Of a stretch of DNA of 49,717 nt, positions 1-8,824 are shown one piece after another. Position numbers and translations under genes: made by a program. Every line of letters begins with the position of its first letter. Position 1 is the stretch's first letter. The notes below the pieces were generated by a model, which was given only the letters and a program-made list of their open reading frames with translations, ran no database searches and was not told where the DNA came from. The stretch is from positions 1 to 49,717 of the forward strand of contig NZ_PZKG01000022.1 in NCBI RefSeq assembly GCF_003034985.1, in the 5' to 3' direction. The stretch is from Cereibacter changlensis JA139. GTDB lineage: Bacteria; Pseudomonadota; Alphaproteobacteria; Rhodobacterales; Rhodobacteraceae.

Positions 1-174
1 GTCTATGGCACCTCGTCGAACCGCTACGCGCTGGTGCGGCAGTCAAACGGCAAGTACCGCCGCGTCTCGGTCGGGGACCGGCTGGACGGCGGCACCGTGG
101 CGGCGATCACCGCCAGCGAGCTGCGCTACCGCAAGGGCAGCCGGATGCTGGCGCTGCAGATGCCGCGCGGCTGA
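1..174 (+). CDS. C-terminal end of an unidentified protein (PilP/GspC-like tail)
   Basis: The frame is open from the first base to TGA at 172-174, so only the last 57 codons of a gene that starts outside the window are present. The tail contains a short beta-rich stretch, YALVRQSNGKYRRVSVGDRL, followed by DGGTVAAI and a basic ELRYRKGSRMLALQMPRG end. This 'value plus VxVGDRLdGG' pattern resembles the periplasmic C-terminal domain of pilus or type II secretion assembly proteins (PilP/GspC). The resemblance is by eye only and the N-terminal domains cannot be seen. The gene is convergent with cobT. Confidence 0.5.
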   Translation, partial: VYGTSSNRYALVRQSNGKYRRVSVGDRLDGGTVAAITASELRYRKGSRMLALQMPRG

Positions 175-207
175 GCGGAGGGGCTCCTCAGCAGCCCCCT
201 CCTTAAC

Positions 208-503
208 TTCGCAAGATCAGCCGCCCGAGACCCCGGCCTCTTCGAAGACGGTCAAACCGAGCGACCCACAGTTGATCGGACTGGCAAACTCGGGACCGCC
301 TTCCCCGCATCGGAAGATCAGCCGCACGGCAAGCTGGCCTCCTCAGAGGTTGGCTTCGCAGAGCGGCAGATGCCCGACACCCCCCGTCGCGGCCGCCCTT
401 TCTCTCACAAACCGCCCAAGTCTCCGGCCGTCTCTAAGGGTGCCGTGCCGGAAGGACAGTTGCCGAACGGGCGACCTCGCGGCCGCCCGCTTCCATCAGA
501 GGA
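208..503 (-). repeat. Three diverged tandem copies of the cobT 3' end
   Basis: This 300-base gap between convergent genes carries no plausible complete gene. Read on the minus strand it holds three extra copies of the cobT terminus. Their stop codons lie at 405-407, 318-320 and 217-219, spaced 99, 87 and 101 bases from each other and from the cobT stop at 504-506. The translated ends are NCPSGTAPLETAGDLGGL, ICRSAKPTSEEASLPCG and [19 protein letters not shown], against [18 protein letters not shown] in cobT. The bases after the stop also recur, for example a GGGCGGCCGCGA-like block. The copy at 217 differs from cobT only synonymously over its last nine codons. Confidence 0.75.
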
Positions 504-1520
504 TCAGCCGCCCGAAACGCCGGCCTCCTCGAAGGTCGCCATGCCGGAGTGGCAGTCGATCGCCGCCTTCAGCACCGAGAGCGCCAGCACCGCGCCGCTG
601 GCCTCGCCGAGACGCAGCCCCAGATCCAGCAGCGGCTCCTTGCCCAGCTTCTGCAACAGCGCCCGGTGCGCGCCCTCGCGGCTGGCGTGGCCGGCGACCG
701 CGTGGTCCAGCGCGTCGGGGGCCAGCGCCTGCAGAACCGCCGCCGAAGCGCAGCAGATGAAGCCGTCGAGGATGACCGGGATGCGCGATACCCGGGCCCG
801 GGCGATGGCGCCGGTCATGGCCGCGACCTCGCGGCCGCCGAGCCGGCGCAGCACCTCCAGCGGGTCGGAGAGCGCCTCGGCATGCAGCGAGAGCCCGGCC
901 TCGACCACGCGGGTCTTCAGCGAGAGCCCGCCGTCATCGACGCCCGAGCCGCGCCCGGTCCAGTCGGCGGCGCTGCCGCCGAACAGGCCGCAGGCCACCG
1001 CCGCCGCCGAGGTGGTGTTGCCGATGCCCATCTCGCCGGTGATGAACAGATCGGTGTCGCCGTCGACCGCCTCCCAGCCGGCGGCGAGGGCGGCGACCAG
1101 CTCCTCCTCGGTCATCGCCGGGGCTTCGGTGAAATCCTCGGTCGGGCGGTCGAGCTCCAGCGGCACCACGGACATCACCGCGCCGAAGGTCTTCGACAGC
1201 TGGTTGATCGCCGCGCCGCCGGCCTTGAAATTGCCGACCATCTGCGTGGTCACCTCGGGCGGGAAGGCCGAGACGCCACGCGCCGCGACGCCGTGGTTGC
1301 CGGCGAAGATCACCACCTGCGACCGCTCCAGCCGCGGCCGGCCGTTGCCGCGCCAGCCGGCATACCAGATCGCCAGCTCCTCCAGCCGGCCGAGCGCGCC
1401 GGCGGGCTTGGTCAGCTGGGCGTTGCGCGCCTCGGCTGCGGCGATGGCCTCGGCGTCGGGCTGCGGCAAGGCCTGCAATATGGCGCGAAATCCGGTGAGG
1501 GTGGTGAACGGGGCCTGCAT
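504..1520 (-). CDS. cobT: Nicotinate-nucleotide-dimethylbenzimidazole phosphoribosyltransferase CobT
   Basis: This 338-residue protein matches CobT in length and sequence. CobT transfers phosphoribose from nicotinate mononucleotide to dimethylbenzimidazole to give alpha-ribazole phosphate, the lower ligand of cobalamin. Visible family signatures are [13 protein letters not shown] near residue 40, [24 protein letters not shown] in the middle, and the C-terminal glycine-rich [15 protein letters not shown]. The ATG at 1520 is preceded by AAGGAA at good spacing, and upstream in-frame sequence has no family similarity. It is divergent from cobS across 78 bases that may hold both promoters. Its last ~20 codons are echoed three times downstream. 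Confidence 0.95.
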   Translation of the reverse strand: MQAPFTTLTGFRAILQALPQPDAEAIAAAEARNAQLTKPAGALGRLEELAIWYAGWRGNGRPRLERSQVVIFAGNHGVAARGVSAFPPEVTTQMVGNFKAGGAAINQLSKTFGAVMSVVPLELDRPTEDFTEAPAMTEEELVAALAAGWEAVDGDTDLFITGEMGIGNTTSAAAVACGLFGGSAADWTGRGSGVDDGGLSLKTRVVEAGLSLHAEALSDPLEVLRRLGGREVAAMTGAIARARVSRIPVILDGFICCASAAVLQALAPDALDHAVAGHASREGAHRALLQKLGKEPLLDLGLRLGEASGAVLALSVLKAAIDCHSGMATFEEAGVSGG

Positions 1521-1598
1521 CTCGGTTCCTTCATTGCTCCTGAGCTGCGGCTTGGGTAACCACAAAGCCGGTGGAGAGCCAGCGGGGAAAGGTGCGTC

Positions 1599-2375
1599 AT
1601 GAGTGTGAGGGACAGGCTGTCGCAGGAGGGGTTGGCGCAGGCGGCGAACGACCTGCGGTCGGCGATGGGATTGCTGAGCCGGCTGCCGATGCCGCAGGGC
1701 CGCGCCGCGCCGCGCGGGGCGGAGGCCGCCTGGGCCTTCCCGCTGGTCGGGGTGGTGATCGGCGCGGTGGGGGCGCTGGCCGGGGGGCTGGCGCTCTGGC
1801 TCGGCCTGCCCGCCGGGGCGGCGGCGGCGCTGGCGCTGGGGGCGCAGGCGATGGCCACCGGGGCGATGCACGAGGACGGGCTGGCCGACACCGCCGACGG
1901 GCTCTGGGGCGGCTGGGACAAGCCGCGGCGGCTGGAGATCATGAAGGACAGCAGCATCGGCAGCTACGGGGTGATGGCGCTGCTGGTGGTCGGGCTGGCC
2001 CGCTGGTCGGCGCTGGCGGCGCTGCTGGCGGCGGGGGCCTGGCCGGCGCTGCTGGCCGCGGGGGCGCTGTCGCGCGTGCCGATGGTGCTGATGATGGTCG
2101 GGATGGAGAACGCCCGTGGCGGCGGGCTGTCGAAGGCGGTGGGGGTGCCGAGCCGGCGCACGGCCGCCGTGGCGGCAACGCTGGGGATCGGGATCGCGCT
2201 GCTGCTGGGCGGCGGGGCCGGCATGGCGATGATCGCGCTGGCGGGGGTCTTCGCCTTCGGGGTGGCGCGGGTGGCGCAGGCCAAGATCGGCGGGCAGACC
2301 GGCGACATCCTCGGCGCCTCGCAGCAGTTGGCCGAGGTGGCGGCGCTGGCGGCGGCTGCGGCGGTGCTGGCATGA
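1599..2375 (+). CDS. cobS: Adenosylcobinamide-GDP ribazoletransferase CobS
   Basis: CobS (called CobV in some aerobes) is a membrane enzyme that joins adenosylcobinamide-GDP to alpha-ribazole(-phosphate), the final step of the nucleotide-loop pathway, and uses the CobT product. The 258-residue protein has the family's hallmark [18 protein letters not shown] near residue 90, followed by [13 protein letters not shown]. It also has alanine/leucine-rich membrane segments and the C-terminal [18 protein letters not shown] motif. AAAGG sits six bases before the ATG. It is divergent from cobT. No cobalamin riboswitch is visible in the shared upstream gap. Confidence 0.95.
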   Translation: MSVRDRLSQEGLAQAANDLRSAMGLLSRLPMPQGRAAPRGAEAAWAFPLVGVVIGAVGALAGGLALWLGLPAGAAAALALGAQAMATGAMHEDGLADTADGLWGGWDKPRRLEIMKDSSIGSYGVMALLVVGLARWSALAALLAAGAWPALLAAGALSRVPMVLMMVGMENARGGGLSKAVGVPSRRTAAVAATLGIGIALLLGGGAGMAMIALAGVFAFGVARVAQAKIGGQTGDILGASQQLAEVAALAAAAAVLA

Positions 2376-2377
2376 GA

Positions 2378-2406
2378 AAGCCGCAGCCCTTGCGGGGCTG
2401 CGGCTT
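2378..2406. terminator. Bidirectional hairpin between cobS and carD
   Basis: A perfect 12-base inverted repeat (AAGCCGCAGCCC / GGGCTGCGGCTT) surrounds a 5-base loop directly after the cobS stop. It lies between two convergent genes, so it can end transcription from both sides, although the T-run is only two bases on either strand. Confidence 0.75.
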
Positions 2407-2427
2407 GATCTGCGATCCGAGAGGGGA

Positions 2428-2937
2428 TCAGGCGGCGCGGCCGACCAGGACGGCGTCGACCGTCTTCTGCGCCCCGGCCTCGTCCACGCCGGAGACGGCG
2501 GCGACTTCGCGAGTCAGGCGTTCCAGCGCCGCCTCGTAGAGCTGACGCTCGGAATAGGACTGCTCGCGCTGGTCGTCGGTGCGGTGCAGGTCGCGCACCA
2601 CCTCGGCGATCGACATCAGGTCGCCCGAGTTGATCTTCTGTTCATATTCCTGCGCACGGCGCGACCACATCGCCCGCTTCACCCGCGCCTTGCCCTTCAG
2701 CGTGTCGAGCGCCTTCGTCACCACGTCGGGAGAGGACAGCGAGCGCATGCCGATCTCGGTCGCCTTGTGGGTGGGGACCCGAAGCGTCATCTTGTCCTTC
2801 TCGAAGGAGATCACGAAGAGCTCGAGGTGGAGACCGGCGATCTCCTGCTCCTCGATGGAGATGATCCGCCCCACGCCATGCGCGGGGTAGACGACAAACT
2901 CGTTCGGACGAAACTCTGGCTTCTTGGTCTTGGTCAT
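2428..2937 (-). CDS. carD: CarD/CdnL family transcription regulator
   Basis: CarD/CdnL proteins bind the RNA polymerase beta subunit and stabilise open complexes, notably at rRNA promoters. In this 169-residue protein residues ~8-65 form the RNAP-interacting Tudor-like domain ([12 protein letters not shown], then [11 protein letters not shown]). The rest is the helical DNA-binding domain, including the conserved [34 protein letters not shown] precedes the ATG by eight bases. It is transcribed alone or with upstream fdxA, and a 304-base gap separates them. Confidence 0.93.
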   Translation of the reverse strand: MTKTKKPEFRPNEFVVYPAHGVGRIISIEEQEIAGLHLELFVISFEKDKMTLRVPTHKATEIGMRSLSSPDVVTKALDTLKGKARVKRAMWSRRAQEYEQKINSGDLMSIAEVVRDLHRTDDQREQSYSERQLYEAALERLTREVAAVSGVDEAGAQKTVDAVLVGRAA

Positions 2938-3241
2938 TCAGTGCGCTTCCTCGATGCGGCCCTGTTCCACGACATTTCACCGTCCGGGGCCATGAACCCC
3001 GGCGATGTTTGCTGAAAATGTCGGTAGAAATTCCACCTCAGGCGATGCGCTCTGAAGTGGTGTCAGGCATCCGTGCTTGTTTATGACAACTGTATATCAC
3101 AAAAAGCAGGTGATTCCAACTGCGGCGCAGCAGGAAGCAGGGCGCCAACGGGGCTGGATTCATTGCACTTTCGCGCGAGCCCGGCAAATAGTCCCGTCAG
3201 GTCACAGGGCGCGGCGGAAATGTCGCACCCCGGGTTGAGCC
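2938..3241 (-). other. Upstream region of carD, no gene seen
   Basis: This 304-base gap between fdxA and carD, both on the minus strand, has no convincing gene. It holds an unusually A/T-rich island at about 3075-3120, which is where I would look for the carD promoter. I could not settle on a -35/-10 pair. A short open frame in the gap has no recognisable product. Confidence 0.4.
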
Positions 3242-3580
3242 TCAGCCGCCCTCGCCGGGGGCTTCGGAGAAATGGGTGGCGCGCTTGCCCGGCTGGCCGT
3301 CGAGAGCGGCGGCTTCGGGCAGCGGGTCCTTCTTGGTGACGATGACCGGCCACATTTCGGAGTATTTCCGGTTGAACTCGACCCAGTCCTCCATGTCCGG
3401 CTCGGTGTCCGGGCGGATGGCGTCGGCCGGGCATTCCGGTTCGCAGACGCCGCAGTCGATGCATTCATCCGGGTGGATGACCAGCATGTTCTCGCCTTCG
3501 TAGAAGCAATCCACCGGACAGACTTCGACGCAATCGGTGTATTTGCAGGCGATGCAGTTGTCGGTCACCACATAGGTCAT
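3242..3580 (-). CDS. fdxA: Seven-iron ferredoxin FdxA
   Basis: A 112-residue low-potential electron carrier of the 7Fe type. The cysteine pattern is complete. C9, C17 and C50 fit a [3Fe-4S] cluster, and C21, C40, C43 and C46 fit a [4Fe-4S] cluster, in [14 protein letters not shown] and [12 protein letters not shown]. The acidic [13 protein letters not shown] and [17 protein letters not shown] regions are typical of alphaproteobacterial FdxA. The ATG at 3580 begins the conserved [10 protein letters not shown]. It follows the S4-domain gene in the same direction after 53 bases, so it may be part of that operon. Confidence 0.95.
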   Translation of the reverse strand: MTYVVTDNCIACKYTDCVEVCPVDCFYEGENMLVIHPDECIDCGVCEPECPADAIRPDTEPDMEDWVEFNRKYSEMWPVIVTKKDPLPEAAALDGQPGKRATHFSEAPGEGG

Positions 3581-3633
3581 GGCAGGAACCTGTCTTTCTT
3601 GGTTTCGGGCGTTAGCTAATCCACCCGCCGGGA

Positions 3634-3960
3634 TCAATCAAGCGGCGAAGCGCCGGTTTGCGGCGTCTGGACCGCGTCGAGATCGAGATAAAGCGACGCA
3701 GCCTCGGAGGCGGGACCGCGCCGGATGGTGAGGCCGAGGACGCGCACCAGCCGGATCCGCCCGCCCTGCGGGAAGGTCAGCACGTCGCCGGCGCCGATGG
3801 CATAGGCGGGCTTGGCGGTGCGCTGGCCGTTGACCCGGACCCTGCCGGACTCCACCAGTTCGCAGGCGAGGCCACGGGTCTTGAAGAACCGGGCCTGCAC
3901 CAGCCATTTGTCGAGCCGCATCGTCGCCCGTGCGGGCCCCTCTTGCGAGGTTGGCCGCAC
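3634..3960 (-). CDS. S4-domain RNA-binding protein (HslR/Hsp15-like)
   Basis: A small basic protein with an S4 RNA-binding fold, [19 protein letters not shown]...[10 protein letters not shown], resembling heat-shock protein Hsp15, which binds 50S subunits carrying stalled nascent chains. Two starts are possible. A GTG at 3960 has GGAG ten bases upstream, overlapping the helicase stop region. An internal ATG at 3921 begins MRLDKW but lacks a close ribosome-binding site. I use the GTG (108 residues); the ATG would give 95. It sits six bases after the helicase gene, which suggests a joint role in RNA metabolism. Confidence 0.85.
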   Translation of the reverse strand: MRPTSQEGPARATMRLDKWLVQARFFKTRGLACELVESGRVRVNGQRTAKPAYAIGAGDVLTFPQGGRIRLVRVLGLTIRRGPASEAASLYLDLDAVQTPQTGASPLD

Positions 3961-3966
3961 GAAGGC

Positions 3967-6942
3967 TCAGCTCCGGTCGCGCAGCGCCGCGAGAACGGCG
4001 AAGGGGTTGTCCGGGTCGATCTTCTCGCTGCGCGCGGGGCGCGATTCGAAGACCTTGGGCTGGTTGCCGCGATCGTTGCGGTCCTTGCCGCCGCGGTCGC
4101 CCCGATCCTGCGGCTTGCCGCCCTTGCCCTTCGGCTTGCCCTTGAAGCCCTCACCCCTGTCGGGGCGCGGCTCGCGCGGCGGACGCGGGGCATCGGCCCC
4201 GGCCCCGGCTTCGGCGGGCTTGGCTGCGTCACCGTGACGCGGACTGCGATCACCGCGCGGAGCCCCCTGCCCCTCGCGCGGGGCCCGGTCATTGCCGCGA
4301 CGCGGGCCACGGCCCTCGCCGCCACGCGGACGCGGGGCCCAGGTGAAGGTGTAGAACGACTCCATCTCGACCGGAGCGGCCGGAGACTCGGGCTCGGCGG
4401 CGACCGGCTCGGCAGCCGACTCGATGGGGGCCTCCTCGATGGGGGCCTCCTCGGTCACGGGCGCCTCGACCGACGCGCTGTCGACAGCGGAAGCCGTGGC
4501 CTCTACGGCCTCCGGCGCGGCCTCGGCTGCCGGAGCAGGCGCTGCTGCCGGCGCAGCCGCTTCGGGCTTCACCTTCGGCCGCTCGCCCGGCTCGGCCTTG
4601 TAGCCGAGCCCGGCCATCAGGCCGGAGAACTGCTCCAAGGTCATGCCGGTGATCGACAGCATCTCGGGCGTGGCCTCGAAGCCGGCGCGGCTGTCCTTGG
4701 CGCGCAGGAGGTCGGCGAGACGCTCCAGCATGTCGATGCGGATCGCCCGCGCCCCCGCCGGGTGATAGCCGGCCAGCGTGTAATGCTGCTTCGGCACATC
4801 GGGGATGTTGGGGATGGTGACGAGGCCCGGAGGCGGGCTTTCGGGGAATTCCTGCAGCCCGTTGGCCAGCGACCAGAGCACCAGCCGCAGCCGGGTCGGC
4901 GCCGGTTTCAGCAGCAAGGGCAGGAAGATGGTGAACTGGCCGAAGCGTACGCCATGCTTGCGCAGGGCCGAACGGGCGTCCTGATCCAGCGCCTTCACGT
5001 CCTCGTTCACGAGGTCGCGCGGCAGCAGGCCAAGGCCCTCGACCAGCCGGAAGGCGAAGCCACGGGCGAGGCCGGTCAGCGTCTCGTCGCGGCTCATCGC
5101 CAGCAGCGGCTCGAACTGCGCCGCGACCTTGCGGTCGATGAAATGCTGCAGGCGGCGGCGCACCTTCTCGGCGACATCCGGACCTGCGTCCTCGTCGACG
5201 AAGGCCTCGACCTGCGGACGCAGCGGCTCGGCGCCGGCAATGAGCTTGCCCACCGCCTGCGAGCCCCACATGAGGCCGCCCTGCTCGGTGAAATCCATCT
5301 CGGTATCGGGCGAGTTGTAGAACCTGTCCGCCCGGAGGTGGAACTCCGGCCGCAGCGCCTGAACGGCCGCCTGCCGCAGGGTGCGCGCCTCGTCGGGCGA
5401 ATTGGACGCATCCTGTCGGAAGCGGAACCCTTCGAGACGGCCGACGAATTCGCCTTCCACCGTCACTTCACCCTTGTCATTCACCTCGGCCACAAGGCTC
5501 TCCTTTTGCTTCAACCGGCGCATCAGCACGGACGTGCGCCGATCGACAAATCGCTGAGTCAGCTGCGCGTGGAGCGCATCCGACAGGCGGTCTTCTACAG
5601 CGCGCGTTTCGTCGCGCCAATGACTTTCGTCTTCGACCCATCCGCGTCTCTGCGCCACATAGGTCCAGGTCCGGATATAGGCCAGCCGTTTCGACAGCGC
5701 GTCAATGTCGCCATCGACGCGGTCGATCCGGGCGATGGTTCGGGCGAGCCAATCGTTGGGCACCATTCCGCTCTGGAGGAAATCGAAAATCCGCGACAAC
5801 AGCGTCGTATGCTCGACGCCGGACTTGCCCCGGAAGTCGGGGATGCGGCACACGTCCCACAGCAGTTTCACCGACTGCGGACCTGTCAAACGATCCTTCA
5901 CCTCGGGTTGTTCCGAAAGCACCTTCAGCGCCTGAAGATCGTCGGCCTCGCGCGACCGGGTCAGCCATTCGTTGGCGGTCGGCGCCTCGAGACTGGCCAC
6001 CAGCCGCTCGACGCTGCCGAATTCCAGTGCCTCGTTGCGCCATTGCAGCTTCTGGATCGGGGCGAAGCGGTGGTTCTCGATGGCGTCGACCACGCCGTCG
6101 TCAAGCGGGCGGGCCTCGCCGGTGACGCCGAAGGTGCCGTTGTCCATGTGCCGCCCGGCGCGGCCTGCGATCTGGCCGAGTTCGTGCGGGAACAGCGGCC
6201 GCATCCGCCGGCCGTCGAATTTCGAGGTGGCGGAGAAGGCGACATGGTCGATGTCGAGGTTCAGCCCCATGCCGATGGCGTCGGTCGCCACCAGATAGTC
6301 CACGTCGCCGTTCTGGTAGAGCGCCACCTGCGCGTTGCGGGTGCGCGGGCTCAGCGCCCCCATCACCACGGCGCAGCCGCCCTTCTGGCGGCGGATCAGC
6401 TCGGCGATGGCATAGACGTTGTCGACCGAGAAGCCGACGATGGCCGAGCGCGGCGGCATCCGGCTGATCTTCTTCGATCCGGACCAGCTGAGGGTGGAGA
6501 AACGCTCGCGCCTGAGGAAGGTGACATGCGGCACCAGCGAGGCGATGGCGGGGCGCATGACGTCGGAGCCGAGGAACATGGTCTCGACCAGCCCGCGGGC
6601 GCGGAGCAGCCGGTCGGTGAAGACATGGCCGCGCTCGGGGTCGCCGCAGAGCTGGATCTCGTCGACCGCGACGAAATCGGCGCCGATCTCCTGCGGCATC
6701 GCCTCGACCGTGCAGACCCAGTATTGCGTGCGGTCCGGCACGATCCGCTCTTCGCCGGTGACCAGCGCCACCACCGAGGGGCCGCGCAGGGCGACGATCT
6801 TGTCGTAGACCTCGCGCGCCAGAAGGCGCAGCGGGAAGCCGATGACCCCGGTGCGGTGACCGAGCATCCGCTCGATGGCGTAATGAGTCTTGCCGGTATT
6901 GGTCGGCCCGAGGACCGCCGTGACCCTTGCGGTCGCGCGCAT
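3967..6942 (-). CDS. Suv3-like DExH-box RNA helicase with charged C-terminal tail
   Basis: A 991-residue superfamily 2 helicase resembling mitochondrial Suv3. The helicase core is N-terminal: Walker A GPTNTGKT at residues 12-19, DEIQ at 94-97, an SF2 motif around ATDAIGMGLNLDIDHVAFSA, and the arginine-finger motif QIAGRAGRH. Long helical regions follow. From about residue 800 the protein becomes a low-complexity Ala/Glu/Pro segment, then an Arg/Gly/Asp-rich basic tail (RGGEGRGPRRGN), ending in DPDNPFAVLAALRDRS. Similar Rhodobacteraceae proteins are annotated as helicase-related. The role in RNA turnover is inferred. The downstream S4 gene is six bases away. Confidence 0.88.
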   Translation of the reverse strand: MRATARVTAVLGPTNTGKTHYAIERMLGHRTGVIGFPLRLLAREVYDKIVALRGPSVVALVTGEERIVPDRTQYWVCTVEAMPQEIGADFVAVDEIQLCGDPERGHVFTDRLLRARGLVETMFLGSDVMRPAIASLVPHVTFLRRERFSTLSWSGSKKISRMPPRSAIVGFSVDNVYAIAELIRRQKGGCAVVMGALSPRTRNAQVALYQNGDVDYLVATDAIGMGLNLDIDHVAFSATSKFDGRRMRPLFPHELGQIAGRAGRHMDNGTFGVTGEARPLDDGVVDAIENHRFAPIQKLQWRNEALEFGSVERLVASLEAPTANEWLTRSREADDLQALKVLSEQPEVKDRLTGPQSVKLLWDVCRIPDFRGKSGVEHTTLLSRIFDFLQSGMVPNDWLARTIARIDRVDGDIDALSKRLAYIRTWTYVAQRRGWVEDESHWRDETRAVEDRLSDALHAQLTQRFVDRRTSVLMRRLKQKESLVAEVNDKGEVTVEGEFVGRLEGFRFRQDASNSPDEARTLRQAAVQALRPEFHLRADRFYNSPDTEMDFTEQGGLMWGSQAVGKLIAGAEPLRPQVEAFVDEDAGPDVAEKVRRRLQHFIDRKVAAQFEPLLAMSRDETLTGLARGFAFRLVEGLGLLPRDLVNEDVKALDQDARSALRKHGVRFGQFTIFLPLLLKPAPTRLRLVLWSLANGLQEFPESPPPGLVTIPNIPDVPKQHYTLAGYHPAGARAIRIDMLERLADLLRAKDSRAGFEATPEMLSITGMTLEQFSGLMAGLGYKAEPGERPKVKPEAAAPAAAPAPAAEAAPEAVEATASAVDSASVEAPVTEEAPIEEAPIESAAEPVAAEPESPAAPVEMESFYTFTWAPRPRGGEGRGPRRGNDRAPREGQGAPRGDRSPRHGDAAKPAEAGAGADAPRPPREPRPDRGEGFKGKPKGKGGKPQDRGDRGGKDRNDRGNQPKVFESRPARSEKIDPDNPFAVLAALRDRS

Positions 6943-6953
6943 CAGTGCCTGCC

Positions 6954-7514
6954 CTAGAGTTCCTGCCCGGCCGCCTTGGCTTCCAGTCGTTCCACCGCCT
7001 GCTCTACCCCGTCGAGGTGCGGATGTATAGCAAGCGCCGCGCGATAGGCCTCAAGCGCCTTCTCGGGCCGGTCGAGTTCCTCCATCATCGCGCCGAGCCC
7101 GGCCATCGCGCCGAAGTGGCGCGGGTTCAGCGTCAGCACCCGGGCGATGTCGCTGATCGAGGGGCCGTATTGGCCCAGCGAGAAATAGGCGGTGGCGCGG
7201 GCGTTCCAGCCTTCGGCGAAGTCGGGGGCGTGATCGACCAGCGCGGTGAAATGCTCGACCGCGGTCCGCCCGTCGCCCGCCTCCATGGCGTCGCGCCCGC
7301 GTTGCAGCAGGAGGTCCGCCGAGGCCGAGCCGGATTTCGACCATTCCGCCCAGATCTCCCGCTCGATTCGGCTGGCCTCGCGGCCCTCGGCGGTCTGCAA
7401 CCGGGCAAAGAGGTCGTCCAGCGGTGCGGCATGGAGGCCGAGCGGCGCGCAGGCGAGCAAAATCGGCAGCGCTGCCGCTACGATACGATTGTGAAACAGC
7501 CGGTGCGCTTTCAT
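6954..7514 (-). CDS. Periplasmic tetratricopeptide-repeat protein
   Basis: A 186-residue protein with an N-terminal signal peptide (basic MKAHRLFHNR, hydrophobic core, likely cleavage after LHAA near residue 30). About three TPR units follow, visible as AVEHFTALVDHAPDFAEGWNARATAYFSLGQY, DIARVLTLNPRHFGAMAGLGAMM and ALEAYRAALAIHPH. TPR proteins act as protein-interaction scaffolds; no partner is evident. It is eleven bases upstream of the helicase gene on the same strand and probably shares its transcript. Confidence 0.85.
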   Translation of the reverse strand: MKAHRLFHNRIVAAALPILLACAPLGLHAAPLDDLFARLQTAEGREASRIEREIWAEWSKSGSASADLLLQRGRDAMEAGDGRTAVEHFTALVDHAPDFAEGWNARATAYFSLGQYGPSISDIARVLTLNPRHFGAMAGLGAMMEELDRPEKALEAYRAALAIHPHLDGVEQAVERLEAKAAGQEL

Positions 7515-7613
7515 ACTTCGAATGTAACCTGACCGCGGCGGATTGCCAGCCGCCTCGGCTCACGAAAATGACAGCGCGGAAGCCTCCGCGTCAGCAGCAA
7601 CAGAGAGACCCGC

Positions 7614-7898
7614 ATGAGCAAAGTGATCGAAGCCGCCGTGGCGCAACTGTCGCAGAAGGTGACCACCTTCGACGGCACGGCGAAATTCATCATCGAGGAT
7701 GAGGGTTCGATCCTCATGGACGAGACCGGGGTGCGCGCCGGCGACGGCGAGGCCGATGTGACGATGACCGCCACCGCCGACGTGTTCCGCGCCATCCTCG
7801 ACGGCGAGATGAACCCGACCATGGCCTATATGTCGGGCAAGCTGGCGGTCGACGGGTCGATCCCGATGGCGATGAAGGTCGGCGCGGCGCTGAGTTGA
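7614..7898 (+). CDS. SCP2 sterol-binding domain protein
   Basis: A 94-residue stand-alone SCP2 domain. It runs from the N-terminal helix through FDGTAKFIIEDEGSILMDETGV to the typical DVFRAILDGEMNPTMAYMSGKLAVDGSIPMAMKVG. Such domains bind lipids or acyl-CoA in a hydrophobic tunnel; the ligand here is unknown. Its TGA overlaps the TTG start of the following hydrolase (TTGA), so the two are probably translationally coupled, which fits a lipid substrate. Confidence 0.9.
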   Translation: MSKVIEAAVAQLSQKVTTFDGTAKFIIEDEGSILMDETGVRAGDGEADVTMTATADVFRAILDGEMNPTMAYMSGKLAVDGSIPMAMKVGAALS

Positions 7899-8824
7899 GC
7901 GAGGCGCCGCTCCACCCGCTGGCCGAGGGCCCGCCCGGCGGCTTCGCCCGCTGGGTGCAGAGCCTCGACGGCGTGCGGCTGCGGGCAGCGGTCTGGCCGC
8001 AGGGCGACCGCGGCACGGTGCTGCTGTTTCCCGGCCGCACCGAATATGTCGAGAAATACGGCCGCGCCGCCGCCGATCTTGCGGCGCGCGGCTATGCCAG
8101 CGTGGCGATCGACTGGCGCGGCCAGGGCCTGTCGGACCGGGCGCTGGCCGACCCGCTGACCGGCCATGTCGGCGATTTCGCCGAATACCAGCTCGACATC
8201 CAGGCGATGCTGGGGCTGGTGGCCTCGGCCGGTCTGCCGCAACCCCTGTACCTCATGTCGCACTCGATGGGCGGCTGCATCGCGCTGCGGGCGCTGCACC
8301 GCGGGCTGGAGGTGCGGGCGGCGGCCTTCTGCGCGCCGATGTGGGGGCTGCGGCTGAAGCCCGCGACCCGCATCGTCGCCCAGCAGCTTGCGGCGATGTC
8401 GCGGCTGTTCCAGCAGTCGCACCGCTATGCCCCCGGCACCTCGCGTTTCAGCTACATGACCGACGCGGGCTTCGAAGGGAACGTGCTGACCACCGATCCG
8501 GAAATGTTCGGCTGGATGAAGGCGCAGGTCGCCGCCGTGCCGGAACTGGGGCTGGCGGGGCCGAGCCTCGGCTGGCTGCATGCGGCGCTGGTGGAATGCC
8601 GGACGCTGGCGGCGCGGCGGTCACCCGCCCTGCCCGCCTTCTGCGCCGTCGGCTCGGCCGAGCGGGTGGTCGACCCGGCGGCGATCCACAGCCGGATGGC
8701 CGACTGGCCCGGCGGAACCCTCTCGGTGGTGCAGGGAGCCGAGCATGAGATCCTGATGGAGACCCCGGCGATCCGCCGCGGTTTTATCGACAGTGCGACC
8801 GCCCTGTTCGGGGCGAACCGCTAG
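7895..8824 (+). CDS. Alpha/beta hydrolase, lysophospholipase-like
   Basis: A 309-residue serine hydrolase of the monoacylglycerol lipase/PldB-like group. The nucleophile elbow is SHSMGG with Ser at residue 124. The acid is likely the Asp in ERVVDPAAI and the base the His in GAEHEIL near the C-terminus. DWRGQGLSDR is the usual strand-4 region. The start is TTG at 7895, inside the stop of the SCP2 gene. Lipid or ester hydrolysis is expected from the family; the substrate is unknown. It ends convergently with Anbu and the two stop codons share one CTAG. Confidence 0.88.
   Translation: MSEAPLHPLAEGPPGGFARWVQSLDGVRLRAAVWPQGDRGTVLLFPGRTEYVEKYGRAAADLAARGYASVAIDWRGQGLSDRALADPLTGHVGDFAEYQLDIQAMLGLVASAGLPQPLYLMSHSMGGCIALRALHRGLEVRAAAFCAPMWGLRLKPATRIVAQQLAAMSRLFQQSHRYAPGTSRFSYMTDAGFEGNVLTTDPEMFGWMKAQVAAVPELGLAGPSLGWLHAALVECRTLAARRSPALPAFCAVGSAERVVDPAAIHSRMADWPGGTLSVVQGAEHEILMETPAIRRGFIDSATALFGANR

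Noticed and set aside
370-503. Plus-strand gene start within the cobT echo array
   Set aside because: The frame runs on as antisense of cobT and has no family resemblance; the repeat structure explains the sequence.
1521-1598. Second cobalamin riboswitch between cobT and cobS
   Set aside because: The gap is only 78 bases and has no B12 box or GCAACTGT core.
3658-6957. Very long open frame on the plus strand opposite the helicase gene
   Set aside because: It is the antisense of a clear helicase with all motifs in order. Its translation is Arg/Gly/His-rich without any domain, as expected from high-G+C antisense frames.
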